DNA of 64,000 bases, from positions 2,232,001 to 2,296,000 of the forward strand of contig NW_026262648.1 in assembly GCF_021869535.1 (NCBI RefSeq), in the 5' to 3' direction. Shown here piece by piece: positions 1-13,300 of this stretch; position 1 is the stretch's first letter; every line of letters begins with the position of its first letter. The notes beneath the pieces were generated by a model. It ran no database searches, had not been told where the DNA came from, and saw nothing but the letters and a program-made list of their open reading frames with translations. A program made the position numbers and the translations under genes. Source of the DNA: Mytilus californianus (Eukaryota > Mollusca > Bivalvia > Mytilida > Mytilidae).

Positions 1-1338
1 CTTTGTTCCCTTTTTGTCCCTTGTTACCTTTATTTCCTATTTGCCCTTTATAACCTTTATAACCTTTCATTCCTTTATTACCCTTGTAACCTTTCTGTCC
101 CTTATAACCTTTGTATCCTTTCTGTCCTTTTAACCCTTTATATCCTTTTTCTCCTTTTTGACCTTTGTTTCCTTTGTTTCCTTTATAGCCTTTGCTCCCT
201 TTCTGTCCCACAAAACCTTTATAACCTTTACGACCCTTATAACCTTTATAACCTTTTTGTCCTTTTCCACCTTTGTATCCCTTTTGTCCTTTATACCCCT
301 TAGTTCCTTTTTGTCCCTTGTATCCTTTTAATCCTTTGGTACCTTTGTTTCCTTTGTATCCTTTATGACCTTTGATACCCTTATAACCTTTTTCCCCTTT
401 GCCACCTTTGTATCCCTTTTGTCCTTTGTATCCTTTGTATCCCTTCAACCCTTTGCTTCCAATGTACCCTTTCTGTCCTTTAGCACCTTTTTGTCCTTTG
501 TAGCCTTTATAGCCTTTTATTCCTTTGCTTCCTTTATATCCTTTTTGTCCTTTATATCCTTTGAATCCTTTTTGTCCTTTATTACCATTTAATCCTTTAT
601 TTCCTTTGTGACCTTTATTTCCTTTTTGTCCTTTATGTCCTTTATATCCTTTTGTGCCTTTTGCTCCTTTGATACCTTTTATCCCCTTATATCCTTTCTG
701 TCCTTTGAAACCTTTATAACCTTTCTGGCCTTTGTATCCCTTCAATCCTTTTCGTCCTTTCATTCCTTTGTTACCTTTCATTCCTTTATACCCTTTATTT
801 CCTTTTTGACCTTTGTAACCTTTGAATCCTTTCTTACCTTTATAACCTTTGTATCCTTTATCTCCTTTGATTCCTTTGTTTCCTTTCATTCCTTTATGTC
901 CTTTTGATCCCTTTTGTCCTTTGTAGCCTTTGAATCCTTTTTTTCCCTTCAAGCCTTTATATCCTTTTTGCCCTTTGTATCCTTTCGCGCCCTTTTTTCC
1001 CTTTTCGCCTTTAAAGCCTTTTTCTCCTTTAAAGCCTTTATATCCCTTTTGTCCTTTGTATCCTTTGTGTCCTTTCAATCCTTTGAATCCCTTTTCTCCT
1101 ATTTGTCCCATGTAACCTTTATTCCCTTTCTGTCCTTTGTAACCTTTCTTTCCTTTCTGTCCTTTCTGTCCATTGTTTTGCATTCCCTTATTACCTTTAA
1201 ATCCTTTGTTTCCTTTAAAACCCTTTAGTCCCTTTAGTCCTGGAGCACCAGGTCTCCCCGCCAATCCCTGACTTCCTGTTTTACCTCGATCACCTCTCTG
1301 GCCCCTTGTACCCTGAAAACCCTTTGTTCCTTTCATTC
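1..1338 (-). CDS. Gene A giant collagen exon (partial, runs off left edge)
   Basis: Acceptor ttttaag at 1339-1345, phase 1. The first triplets are ordinary collagen (GMK GTK GFQ GTR GQR GDR GKT GSQ GLA GRP GAP), then the sequence becomes repeated GYK, GQK, GNK, GFK and GLK. The frame is open at every place checked down to base 2. One short interruption (GMQNNG) lies near 1165-1182, two residues beyond a normal triplet. The plus strand here is pyrimidine-rich and produces long shadow frames rich in F and S that are not genes. The C-terminus cannot be seen. Confidence 0.85.
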
Positions 1339-4300
1339 CTTAAAAGAAATGTTACAAGTAATATATTAACGGTACATTGCACATTATAGATTCGAAGCGC
1401 TTTCCTGGATTACGAATTTTGGAGGGACGGTCAGTCCAAAAATTTTAAATCCTAGGATGTATGAATATCTGAGGAGCTATATGACCAACGCGGATCTCAA
1501 ATGAATGGCCAAATTCACCTAATGTCAACTTCGCCTGAGGGAGTTAGAACCTTAATAGGAATGGTCAAATTCACCTAATGTTAACTTTGTCTGAGGTAGT
1601 TAGAACCTTAATAGGAATGGTCAAATTCACTAATGTCAACTTTGCCTGAGTGAGTTAGATCCTAAATTTCTGAATACTTTCTAAATTGATGAAACAAACA
1701 AAAAACGTGTCAAAATTTGAGAAAAGTTATTCTATCGTTCTATCAATCAACTCAAAATTGATAAACATATTGTCCTGAGACTTTGTAGCGTGCTGCATAC
1801 TCAAAATAATGAAAGCTATTCTGTAAAACCTATTATCAAAAGCAGTAATTACACTCTGCTGCTTTTGAATGTAGGATATCATTTGGCAGTGATTGCTACA
1901 GGTTTTATCTAAATAAAATAATTCTATTGTAAATGTTCAGTGTATATAACTGCAGTAACACAGATGTTTGGATTTCTCTCAGGCAATGTTAGTTTTAGAC
2001 AAATTTGGCTGCTCTTTGTATGCCCAAAATCATTATCAAAAGGTTTTCCATAAGAATAGGATTATATTTAAGTGATATATTTCCTTTGCTACATGCAAAT
2101 TAGCTAAAATTTAAACAAATATATGTATTTATATTTCTTTTATATTTCTTTTTTACATTCTGACATGCTGAGATAAATAAATGCCAACATGCAGTCATAT
2201 GGCCATAGCCTTTTGAAGCCCTGCTTTTAATAAACCGGTACGCTGAGTTTGGTTTTTAACGAACTAACTTACAAGGTAACAGTATGCAGGAAGACATTAT
2301 TCTTTCTCCCAGCCTGATCAGTGTTTGCTGTTACTTCTCAAACTAACGTGACTATCGGAGAAGCAGACAAACTTTGATTGGTTTGGTTCGACCTTAATGT
2401 AATCGAACTCATGATCACCCGCACTCTAGGTGTCAACATACTCTCACGAGACCAACGAGAGGTTTTGCTTTCTTTACATTATGAGCTAAATTGTGACAAG
2501 GTCGATTTTGGGGTGTTTTTCAAAGAGTGAAATTTAAATAAAAAGTTCTGTATCGAAATAAAGAAAATTGTAAAATCACTTGATAAAAAAATGTGTATAT
2601 TTTTGTACTTTATTGGACAGCTAAATAAAACTGAAAAATTCTCAAAATCATCAACAGTTAGATACTCGCACACAAATAGGACAATATAAGATATAGTTTA
2701 ATACCTTTTGCACTTATAAATTAATAAGATATTTAAAAAAATTCAATGATTTGACGATTTCAATATTTTAAAATCAGTTCACACATTGTGAATAAAACAG
2801 ATTACTATAGGTTTTTTTTTTAATTCGTTTATATTTCTAATTTGAGCTAGTTTGGTAGGTATTATATTAAACATTCGTTCAGTTATGGTCAGTCATGTAC
2901 AAAAAACAAGGAATATATCAAATGTCTATACTGGAAAATGAAATAAGCGAGTAAGAGAAAAAGTAGGGATGTTTACGTACCTGCAGTACCGACTATTCCT
3001 GTATTTCCTTTCTCCCCTATAACTCCTTTTGCTCCTTCACCTGGCAAACCTTTCATGCCTTGCATACCTGGCGGCCCCGGTAATCCTTATGATAAATTAT
3101 AGGGAAAAAACATGTACAATACATATAGTCATGAACTCAAAATTTGGACTTGAACAAATCAGTATAAATATACAATATTAAACCAACTTAAGTGCCTTCC
3201 GATTTTATCTTTTCTTGTTATATTAGTGTCAACAGACTTTATTGACAATGTAGAAATGAGATTTCAAACAAGTACAAATCATGGAACATGTGATGTAATA
3301 AAAAAAGGATAAGAAATAAGAGCCGTGTTCTTATATAAATCTATTGGCTTGAGTTTGATTTAAATCAGTTTCCTTGAGGTGAAAACTATATTTATATGAT
3401 TTCTTAAGCAACATTTTGCCTTCCCACAGGAAGTCTGTAATATATTTAAAGCAGAAAATCAAAACGAATATGTAAATGCTAAGTGTTGCGTTGACCTTTC
3501 ATAGAATTTTCATGAAGTTTTTATTGAAACTTCTGATTTATGACATGTAATTGAAAAAGAATAACAGATTTCCTTTAAAGTTTAATGAACTGTATTGATG
3601 TGCTGCTGTATAAAAGCAAGACATGGGAAGATACTTACCCGCAACTTCTAGAAGTGGTGTTACTAAAACAAAGTACATAGGAAATATCAAATTGTATGTC
3701 CTGGGTTATTCTTAAGTGTTATTTTCATTATTTATAAGTAGAGATATCAGTGTTTGTTTACAAATATATTCAAGTTATGTTGATACATTTACAATATTAG
3801 GTCAATGTAAAAAAAACAAACAATCAACATTTTGTATGAGGGTAGGAATTTGGGAAGGGCGAGGTAAGCCGAACCCTTCTACGGAAGCCGATAAGGGTCA
3901 TTCGAAAAAAATAATTTATGTCGTAATTACGACATAGCATGTCGTAATAACGACATAACTTTGTCGTAATTTCGACATAGCATGTCGTAATAACGACATC
4001 ACTATGTCGTAATAACGACATCGCTATGTCGTATTAACGACATCCTGATGTCGTTATAACGACATCGCTATATATATAAACAAAGAGTATGTATTATGAT
4101 TACCAAGAGACTAAATGACACAAAAATTAACAACTATAGGTCATCATAATGCCTTCAATAATGAGCAAAGCCCCCGCATAGTCAGCTATAAAAGGCCCCG
4201 AAATGACAAATGTTAAACAATTTAATTCAAACGAGAAAACTAACGGCTTTATTAATGTACAAAAAATGAACAAAACACAAATATGTAACACAGCAACAAA

Positions 4301-7300
4301 CGACAACCAATGAATTACAGGCTCATGATCGCTATGTCATAATTACGACAACCTTAGCGTTGTCACTTTTTGAGGCGATAGAAAATTCAAAATGGTCGTC
4401 AGTGAGGCCAAAGTTTGAAGCGTAAAAAAATTCATCTTTTTTGGAGAATAATGAACACTAAATGCAATCAAGCTTAATTAAAGTTATTTACTTACACATA
4501 CTAGAACTTTATTTTATAATCAAGTCAAATGAGACCTAGTTGAACAGGGGAACGATGCAGGCTCCTTGGAGCTTCTAGTTATGTTTGGCATGTACAGATT
4601 CGTGTAAAATATGACTGCATTTCCATTGCACATTCTGAAGAAGATGAATTTTAAGCTTTTCCAAATAAAGACTATGTTAAACTTTGGACTCCTAGTGCTC
4701 AGACCCATGGACCTATGTACCTTCATTTGTACACAATTGCATCTTAATGGCCTACTGATGCTTGATGCAAATTATAACTGCATTGCTACTGTTAGTTCTT
4801 AATGAGATTCTTACAGCGTACTCCCCATTGAAGCCTGTATTAAACTTTGGACCCATGGGTAACTAAGAAGCAACACTTGAATAGGACCTTATAGTGCACA
4901 CGTATATCAAGTTTGATTCAATTCTGATAAGTTTCCCATAGTGTGTCGATGCTCACAAAGTAGCAATTCTCTAAGGTTGTCGTTATAGATGATATAGCGA
5001 TGTCGTAATTACGATATAGATGTCGTTATAACGACCTCCTTATGTCGTTATTACGACATAAGGATGTCGTTATTACAACATAGCGGTGTCGTTATTTCCA
5101 CATAATATGTCGTTATTACGACATAGTGATGTCGTTATTACGACATAGCGATGTCGTTATTTCCGCATAATATGTCGTTATTACGACATAGCGATGTCGT
5201 TATTACGACATACTATGTCGTAATTACGACATAAATAAATAATTTTGAATGACCCTTATCGGCTTCCGTACCCTTCAACAGTTTCGTGCCGAATAAAAAA
5301 AGTTGATATTTTTTTTCTAACATATTCACCTAATATTTTTTTTTTTTTTTTTTTTGCAGCTAAAAATTGTTTAAGTTATACTTATGAAAATGTTAATATA
5401 AAAATAAAACTTATTTTCCGGTTTCAAAGGCAAAGCGAACCCCAGATTTTGAAGAAAAGTGACGTGACATGATATGGACATTGCACGACATATCTTTTTG
5501 TTACTTTAGTTGATAGATAGAGACATTTTGTCATTTATTATATTGTACCTTTAACATTTCTAAAGTAGGGTTTCCTTTTTCTCAATCGATCATTGTATTT
5601 TAAAAAAAAATTAAAAATCAGATATGGTAAAGTTCACACTCTGATCTGAAAGATATATGATAAAGTTCACACTCTAAATAAAATGAGATACGATAAAGTT
5701 TATTATCGGACGTCCCACTGTCTGTATCACTCTGCTCAGCTCTTAATAAAATTGCATATCACGGCTTTGTGACGTCAAATACGTTGACCCGGCCTTAATA
5801 ACTTTGACCTGGACATATCAGCGATGTCATAATGTATGAACCGACGTTGATAAGTTCGACCTGATAATCGGTACCAATCTGATTAGAACATAAAAACTAA
5901 AAAAACAAAAAATAAGTATGTGCGTCGGACTAATGGATATGGGCGTCGACATTTGCACCCGTTGCATATTCTAATTGGTATATATGTTGTGTACAAGTTA
6001 TCATTTTGTACAAATTATAATTTGTATGTTGACTTAGTGCACATTGTAATTTGTACAAAAAGTGCCTGTACAAATTACAATTTGTACAAAACATTTGACT
6101 TAAATTCACTTATAACTTGTACAATAATTTATAGTATGCATTTTGTTATAAAAAAGCATTGATACACACTATAGAATTTTTATTCAATGATCACACAATA
6201 AACCTTATTTACAAAATACAAAAACAGTTCTGTATCATTGTTTGAGCATGTGAGAGTATTATGGCATCGGGAATTGCACAACATCTTTTGTTTTTTTTAA
6301 ATTTACATTTAGAAGTGCAGCACCCGCCTTTGCATTTGCATGAAAGAAACCCCTGACCACCAGTTTTTGAAAGCCTTTTAACTGCTTCACGTAGCGAATG
6401 TTGAAGCTCAAGAACCGTTGCTGCGAATAAAGATGAATCTTTAACAGCTTCAATATGATTTCTCGACAAACATCCTGTTAAAATTCCTACAGCTGTTCCA
6501 ATGTGGTACCCAAATTCTCCAGATTCAATAATTACACCTAAGATATTTCGAGGATCAATTGGAGCACGATCATACAATTTGTACAAAGTCAAAAAACAAA
6601 TTATAATTTAAACATTTTTTTTGTACAAATTATAATTTGTACAAAATAATAACTTGTACACAACATATATAAACAGTGCACAAAAATTATACAAGGAAAT
6701 ATGATTTAGGATCATGAACGACGACAGAAATTGGAAGCTGACTCATGTGCTCCGGACAGTTACATCTTAGAATATTTTCAGTTGAACATCAATTATATCA
6801 TTACATTAGATTTCCAACTTTTGGAAGAAGATTAAAAACAAGGTATTAAATCTGATTGCGACAAAGGTAAATTAGAACTTGATATTGATATGTACATTAT
6901 ATTTACTCACAGCAATCGTGGTGAACAAATAGATTATTATCAGATCCAGCCGGACAGCTAGATGGGTCAAACATGGAAAAGTTTGGTATATCACAGGTTG
7001 TCTGGCCTTCACAAAAGCTAATGTCGACCATTTTTCCACAACTAGCCGTAGAAGTATCAAAAAATGCACCCATGCTAGAACAGTCAACATCTCCATAGAA
7101 TGCGGTAATTATATGCATATATTCTCCGAGTTGACAAGTCAGTCGAACTGGAGGATCACAATATCTTTGCCATACGGTAACAATTGCTGTTTGTATAAAA
7201 TTATTTTATAAAAATAAGAAGATGTGGTATTATTGTCTATATATAAGAAGATGTGGAATGATTGTCTATTGTATCATTGTATATAAATAAGAAGATGTGG

Positions 7301-10300
7301 AATGATTGTATATAGATGAGAAGATGTGGAATGATTGTCTATAAATAAGAAGATGTGGAATGATTGTATATAGATAAGAGATGTGGAATGATTGTCTATA
7401 AATAAGAAGATGTGTAATGATTGTCTATAAATAAGAAGATGTGGAATGATTGACTATAAATAAAAAGATGTGGAATGATTGTCTATAAATAAGAAGATGC
7501 AGAATGATTGTCTATAAATAAGAAGATGTGGAATGATTGTCTATAAATAAGAAGATGCAGAATGATTGTCTATAAATAAGAAGATGTGAAATGATTGTAT
7601 ATAGATAAGAAGATGTAAAATGATTGTATATAGAAGAGAAGATGCAGAATGATTGTCTATAAATAAGAAGATGCGGAATGATTGTCTATAAATAAGAAGA
7701 TTTGGAATGATTGTATATAGATAAGAAGATGTGGAATGATTGTCTATAAATAAGAAGATGTGGAATGATTGTCTATAAATAAGAACATGTGGAATGATTG
7801 TCTATAAATAAGAAGATGTGGAATGATTGTCTATAAATAAGAAGATGTGGAATGATTGTATAAAGATAAGAAGATGTGGAATGATTGTCTATGAATAAGA
7901 AGATGTGGAATGATTGTCTATAAATAAGAAGATGTGGAATGATTGTCTATAAATAAGAAGATGTGGAATAATTATCTATAGTATGATTGTCTATAAATAA
8001 GAAGATGTGGTATGTTTGTCGATAGTATGTTTATGAAAAAATGAACAATATGACATATTAATGAGCCCTTATAAGACAAGTACAAAAATAATTATAGCTA
8101 GACTTGTGAATGCACTTTCAAGCACACATATTTCTGTCAATTTCAAAAACTTTGAAGCATTTTTAAATTTTTCACTTTTTGGCTTTTTCCATGATAACAG
8201 CGGCCATTTTGGAAATTCCAAAGTCAAATGACATGCCAATAACCATTTCTGTAAAGTTTCATTAATTTTCAAGCACTTTATATTTTTTCGAATGCTTTCC
8301 ATGATAATTTTTGAAAATTCCAAAGTCAACCAGCGAATCTACAGATGCCAGTTAAAATTTTTGTAAAGTTTCATTAGGTTAGGAGCATTTTGAAATTTTG
8401 GACATTTTTGCTGTTTACATGGTAACGGTGGCCATTTTTGAAATTCAAAAGTCTCATTGATCATCTGCATATGCCAGTCAATATTTGTGTGAAGTTTCAT
8501 TAAATTTGGAGCATATTGAAATTTTGGACATTTTTTGTGTTTCCATGGTAACGGCGGCTATTTTAGAAATTCCAAAGTCAAATTGAACATTTGCATATGC
8601 CAATTAACATTTGCGTGGAATTTCGATTATTTTGGAGCATTTTGATTTTTTGGGCATTTTTGCTATTTCCATAGCAACGGTAGTCATCTTGGAAATGCCA
8701 TACCCCGATTGCAAATCTGCACATGCTGGTTATCATTATTGTATAGTTCCATGAACATTGGTTCATACAATTTCGAGATTTACGCTGGACAAAAAAAGTG
8801 GAAGAAAAATAATAAGAAGATGAAAAAGAAATGTAGAATTACAATATGTCACCAAAACTCCGCAATTGCGGACATCACCCTTTCCCCATTGCTACTAAGC
8901 CGCAGTCATTTCGAAAATTTTAAACATTGAATGCATATACATGCATGGCTATACATCTTTCTGTAAATTTTCAGAACATTTGGAATATTTAAAATTTTTA
9001 CACATTTTGGTTGTTTCCATGGCCACGACGACCATTTTGGAAATTCCAAAATTGGAAGTCTCATCTATACTTGCCAGTTAATATTTATATAAAGTTTCAT
9101 ATAGTTTGGAGCATTTTGAAATTTTCTACATTTTTGCTGTTTCCATGGTAACGGTGACCATTTCCAAAATTTTAATGACACTTGGTACATGAGAGGGAAC
9201 ATACCATCAAAGTTTTACAGGGTTTGACCTACCATATAACAGAACCAAACTTGCTATATTGACTTCTACATTACTTAATTTCATTCTATGATCTATTTCA
9301 AGCAATAAAAAACATATAAAGCTTAGTCCAAACACTGTTTTACTGATTTTAAGCTCAAATTGAACTGGTAGTAACATGTATGTGTTATGCAAAGAAACTG
9401 CATATGGATATTATCAATGGTCAATATGATTTTTCATTTTCAATATCATGGTTCTAGTTTGTTAATTTCTACTAGGAAAACAATGTTCTTACCAATAGTC
9501 ATATTTTTATCAGAGATTGTTCATTAAATAAAAATATATTAGTCCACACCTAAGACATAATTGAGAATATTGTCCCCCCTTTTTTCTTCAAATTGGAAAA
9601 GGGACAGTTTTGGTATAAACCATACTTCTGTGGTACAACATAGATTATTATATTTATATATCCCTCAGCTGTATAGCTTGCTGAACTGATTCAAAATTGC
9701 ATTTAAAGTGAGATTTGGGAATTCTTATATGAGCTATACCAATTGCCTAAATTATAAAAACTTGAAAAATCATAGGATAATTGACCCAGAACTATTTTTT
9801 TTACAATAAACAAAAATCATAATATACATGTTTCATTGATTTCAATCCAAAATAATTCAAAAATAAGAACTTCAGGTCAAGTCTTAACTGCATGCATGTT
9901 GTATGACCAGAAAAGGCTAAAATACCTTTTTATGGAAATTTAAGAGCTGAAATTTCCCATAAACAGAATTGTTCATCCAAAAAAGTTGATTAAACATGAT
10001 TACTGACATCAAATTAACCAATTTTCATTGGAATGGGTACAACTTCTAAAAATTGAATTTCTGATGATTCTCTGTAATAGGAAGTACACCACTAATTCAT
10101 GGCCATTGCTTTCTATGTTAAATTCCCCAATTTTAAGCAGGCACAGCTCTTTTGTCTTATATTGAAATAAAGTGACAATCATTGCATGTCAAAGCAACAC
10201 CTTATGGTGTATTGTACTGAAAAAATCAACATACCTTAAATGGCTTATAAGAGAGAACTGGTTCCCGGAACTTCGTATGTACTTCAGAACTAACAAACAG

Positions 10301-13300
10301 GCAAAATATACCCTCCTTTTTAAATTTCGTGCATTTTTTTTTATTATTCAAAGTTATAAGTCAACAAGTGTTCTACAATAATCACCTGTGATTCAGCCTT
10401 CATTTGATATCAAAATTACCAAAATATTCTACATATTTTGAAAGTTACACCCATGTGTAGGAATTATTTTGTGTTAAATATGTACTACTTTCTGGTATGT
10501 GCTTTCTGACCGGGCCCGAATTAGTGGTGTTACATGTACATCTTTTGGAGAGGAAATGCTACTTTAAGGTTTTTGGAGAATTTGACCTTTTTTGCAATGT
10601 TGTCATTGTAACGGCAGCCATTTGAGAAATTCCAAAGCCAAATGCCACATCTACACATGCCAGTCAACATTTCTGTGAAGTTTCATTAAGTTTGGAGCAT
10701 TTTGAAATTTTCGAAATGTTTGCTGTAGTTTCCATGGCAACATAGTGGTTTCGATGATTGTCAAAATAATTCAAAACCTGTATATAGCTGACATCTACAT
10801 CAACAAAATTTAATGATTTCAAGTTCAGACATACTCCAAAAATTTACCAAAACTAAAAATTTAATTTTTTCATATTTTTTCCGTTTCCATGGTAACGGAA
10901 GATATTTTTAAAGTTCCAAAGATGCAATGCAACTCTAAAGTTGGTGTTCCTCATTAAAGTAAAAACAATCACTAAGATTGGTTCCATTGCCCCCAAGAAA
11001 ACTGCCGGACAAAAGAAGCAGACGCCACATTGGCACATGCCATGTTACGTATCCGTACAGTTTTATTGAGTTTGATGTTATATTCTTTAAGAAAATGCAG
11101 CTTTAATGTATTTTCCCATAGGGTCAATGTTAAACTTTCCCCCTGTTGCCATGACATTGGGGGCCATTTTGGAATTTCTAAATAATGTCTGCACGTCTAG
11201 GCACGCTAAGTAACATTTCCATAAAGTTTTATCCAGTTAGGGCTTATAATAAAAGATTTAGAATTATGATTTTTTTTCGCATTTTAGCAGTTTCGATTCC
11301 AACGGTAGCTATCTTGACAATGCATACCCCGATTGCACAACTGCACATGATGGTTAACATTATGTATAGTTCCATTAAAATTAGTTCATTCAATTCCGAG
11401 ATATAAGCTGGACAAAAAAAGTGGGAGAAAAAAAAAGAAGAAGAATAAAAGAAACATAGAATAACAATATGTCACCCCAACTCCGTTGAGGGTGCCATAA
11501 TAAAAAGAAAAAGAAACGTAGAATAATAATACGTCACACCAACTCTGTTTAGGGTGACATAAATACAAATAATTGTAAAGCCAGTGAACGGCAAAAAAGT
11601 GAAAAATGTAAAAACTTCCAATTTAGCATTTTCATATATTTATAAACTACCGATTTTATAAGAAAAAATCGACAAGGAACATTTGGTTTGTTTGTGTTAT
11701 AGATATTGAAAGAAAGCCAAATATATATATATTGACATGCGGTAAATCATTGTGTTCTCATATGCGTTTTAGCAACTTTTTTTTCGCTTGTCTGGTATCC
11801 GTCCAGTATTTAATAAGTTCATGGTCTCCATAAGCCGATACCGACCGTTGACATTTGTATATTATGAAGGCATACTAAATAATTTACGAAGAAAACCCAT
11901 CTAATTTTATGCATTTTTTGAAAGCAAATGCATGAAAAGGTCACTTTATGACGTCATACCTATATATTGTTGTAACTTCAAATTGATCTTCTCTTAGTTC
12001 TGTACAATATGAATTTTTAAATATATTTTGATGAAGGTCTTACATTAAAGGTTCAAATTTTAGTGAAACATTTATATCTCCAAATAAGAAGACGAGAGAG
12101 TTACCTCGCTACCTAACGACGGAAAAAAACAAAAAAAAAGTAAAAAAGTATTGAATCCATTTAAAACAGACTATCAAATATCAGCCGTCAAAAAAAACAT
12201 CCATAAGGACAACATAATTACTATAAAACTAGAGACTGTCGATAACTGGTCTCGGACTTATAAAACTAATTTTAACATTGAATAAACAATAATTGCGGAG
12301 AAAGTAGCCACGCCAATTCATGTATCTATAATTTAATACGCACCGGTCTGTCGTTTCACTCGATCAACAGTTTCGTCAGTCTACAAAATAAATAAATAAA
12401 TCTATTCTGCTGATAAGGTTTCGTTCATTGAAAACTTAAATGTCGTAACACAGGTCAATTCATTAAACTTTCATACTCACCCTAAACATTATATGAACAA
12501 AACTGAATTAACAATCTGATATTTAAAACCATTTTTGCAATGAAATTGAAAATATTATGATGTGTAGACAAAACAAAACCTGGCTATGAAAGAAAAAAAT
12601 TTCGTGTAAAAGAAGTGATAGTTGGATATTCTTAAGCCTCTGACGACAGAAAAATCCCGAACATAACACATATTTCTGTGCCAAGTGTACTGTGTCATAT
12701 ATTGTCTAATGTTATATATTGTCTAATGTAATGATAAAGAAGGAGAACATGTGTGGTAAAAAGTTTTGTCCTCTCCATTTTCATTTTTCTTGTTTTGATT
12801 AAAACATTTGTTTAAAATACTATGATTGTTCTTGTTTTTATTAAAACATTTGTTTAAAGTACTTTTAAATACAATATTCGATGTTATGATGCCTTTTTTA
12901 CGTGGGTTTACTTTTATCTAAAAAGAAACGATTCCCGTTTGGTTCTGAGAACGATACACTGAAATCTGTACTTCAAAAGGTCATAATCATTAATTGGTTA
13001 GTTTTACCTGATCGATTATACAAGTTTTGAAATAAAAACAAAGCATTTCCAGACCTTGCTGTTTTATAAACACCATTAGTTATGACCACCATCCTTTATG
13101 AATTGTAAAAAGTGGACAGCATCAACAAAAGCAGAACAAACACTACACACATGGCGATAAATCAAAAACAAATTAACTAAATGCTTAACTTTTATATCTA
13201 AATAAGGAAAAGGATAAAAACGGGACAAATAAACCCGTTGTCGAATAAACAAACGCACTATGGTCAAAAGGGAAAAAATCAAAAAGATAAATAACAGCAG

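Noticed and set aside
365-1228. Plus-strand frames rich in Phe, Ser and Leu (MTFISFLSF type)
   Set aside because: They are the complement of the minus-strand collagen exon; the repeated tttgtcctttat text forces these residues. The same holds for minus-strand frames inside 38027-40891.
7207-8022. CRISPR-like regularly spaced repeats here and at 30018-31395
   Set aside because: The units are directly tandem without unique spacers and the genome is eukaryotic; they are minisatellites.
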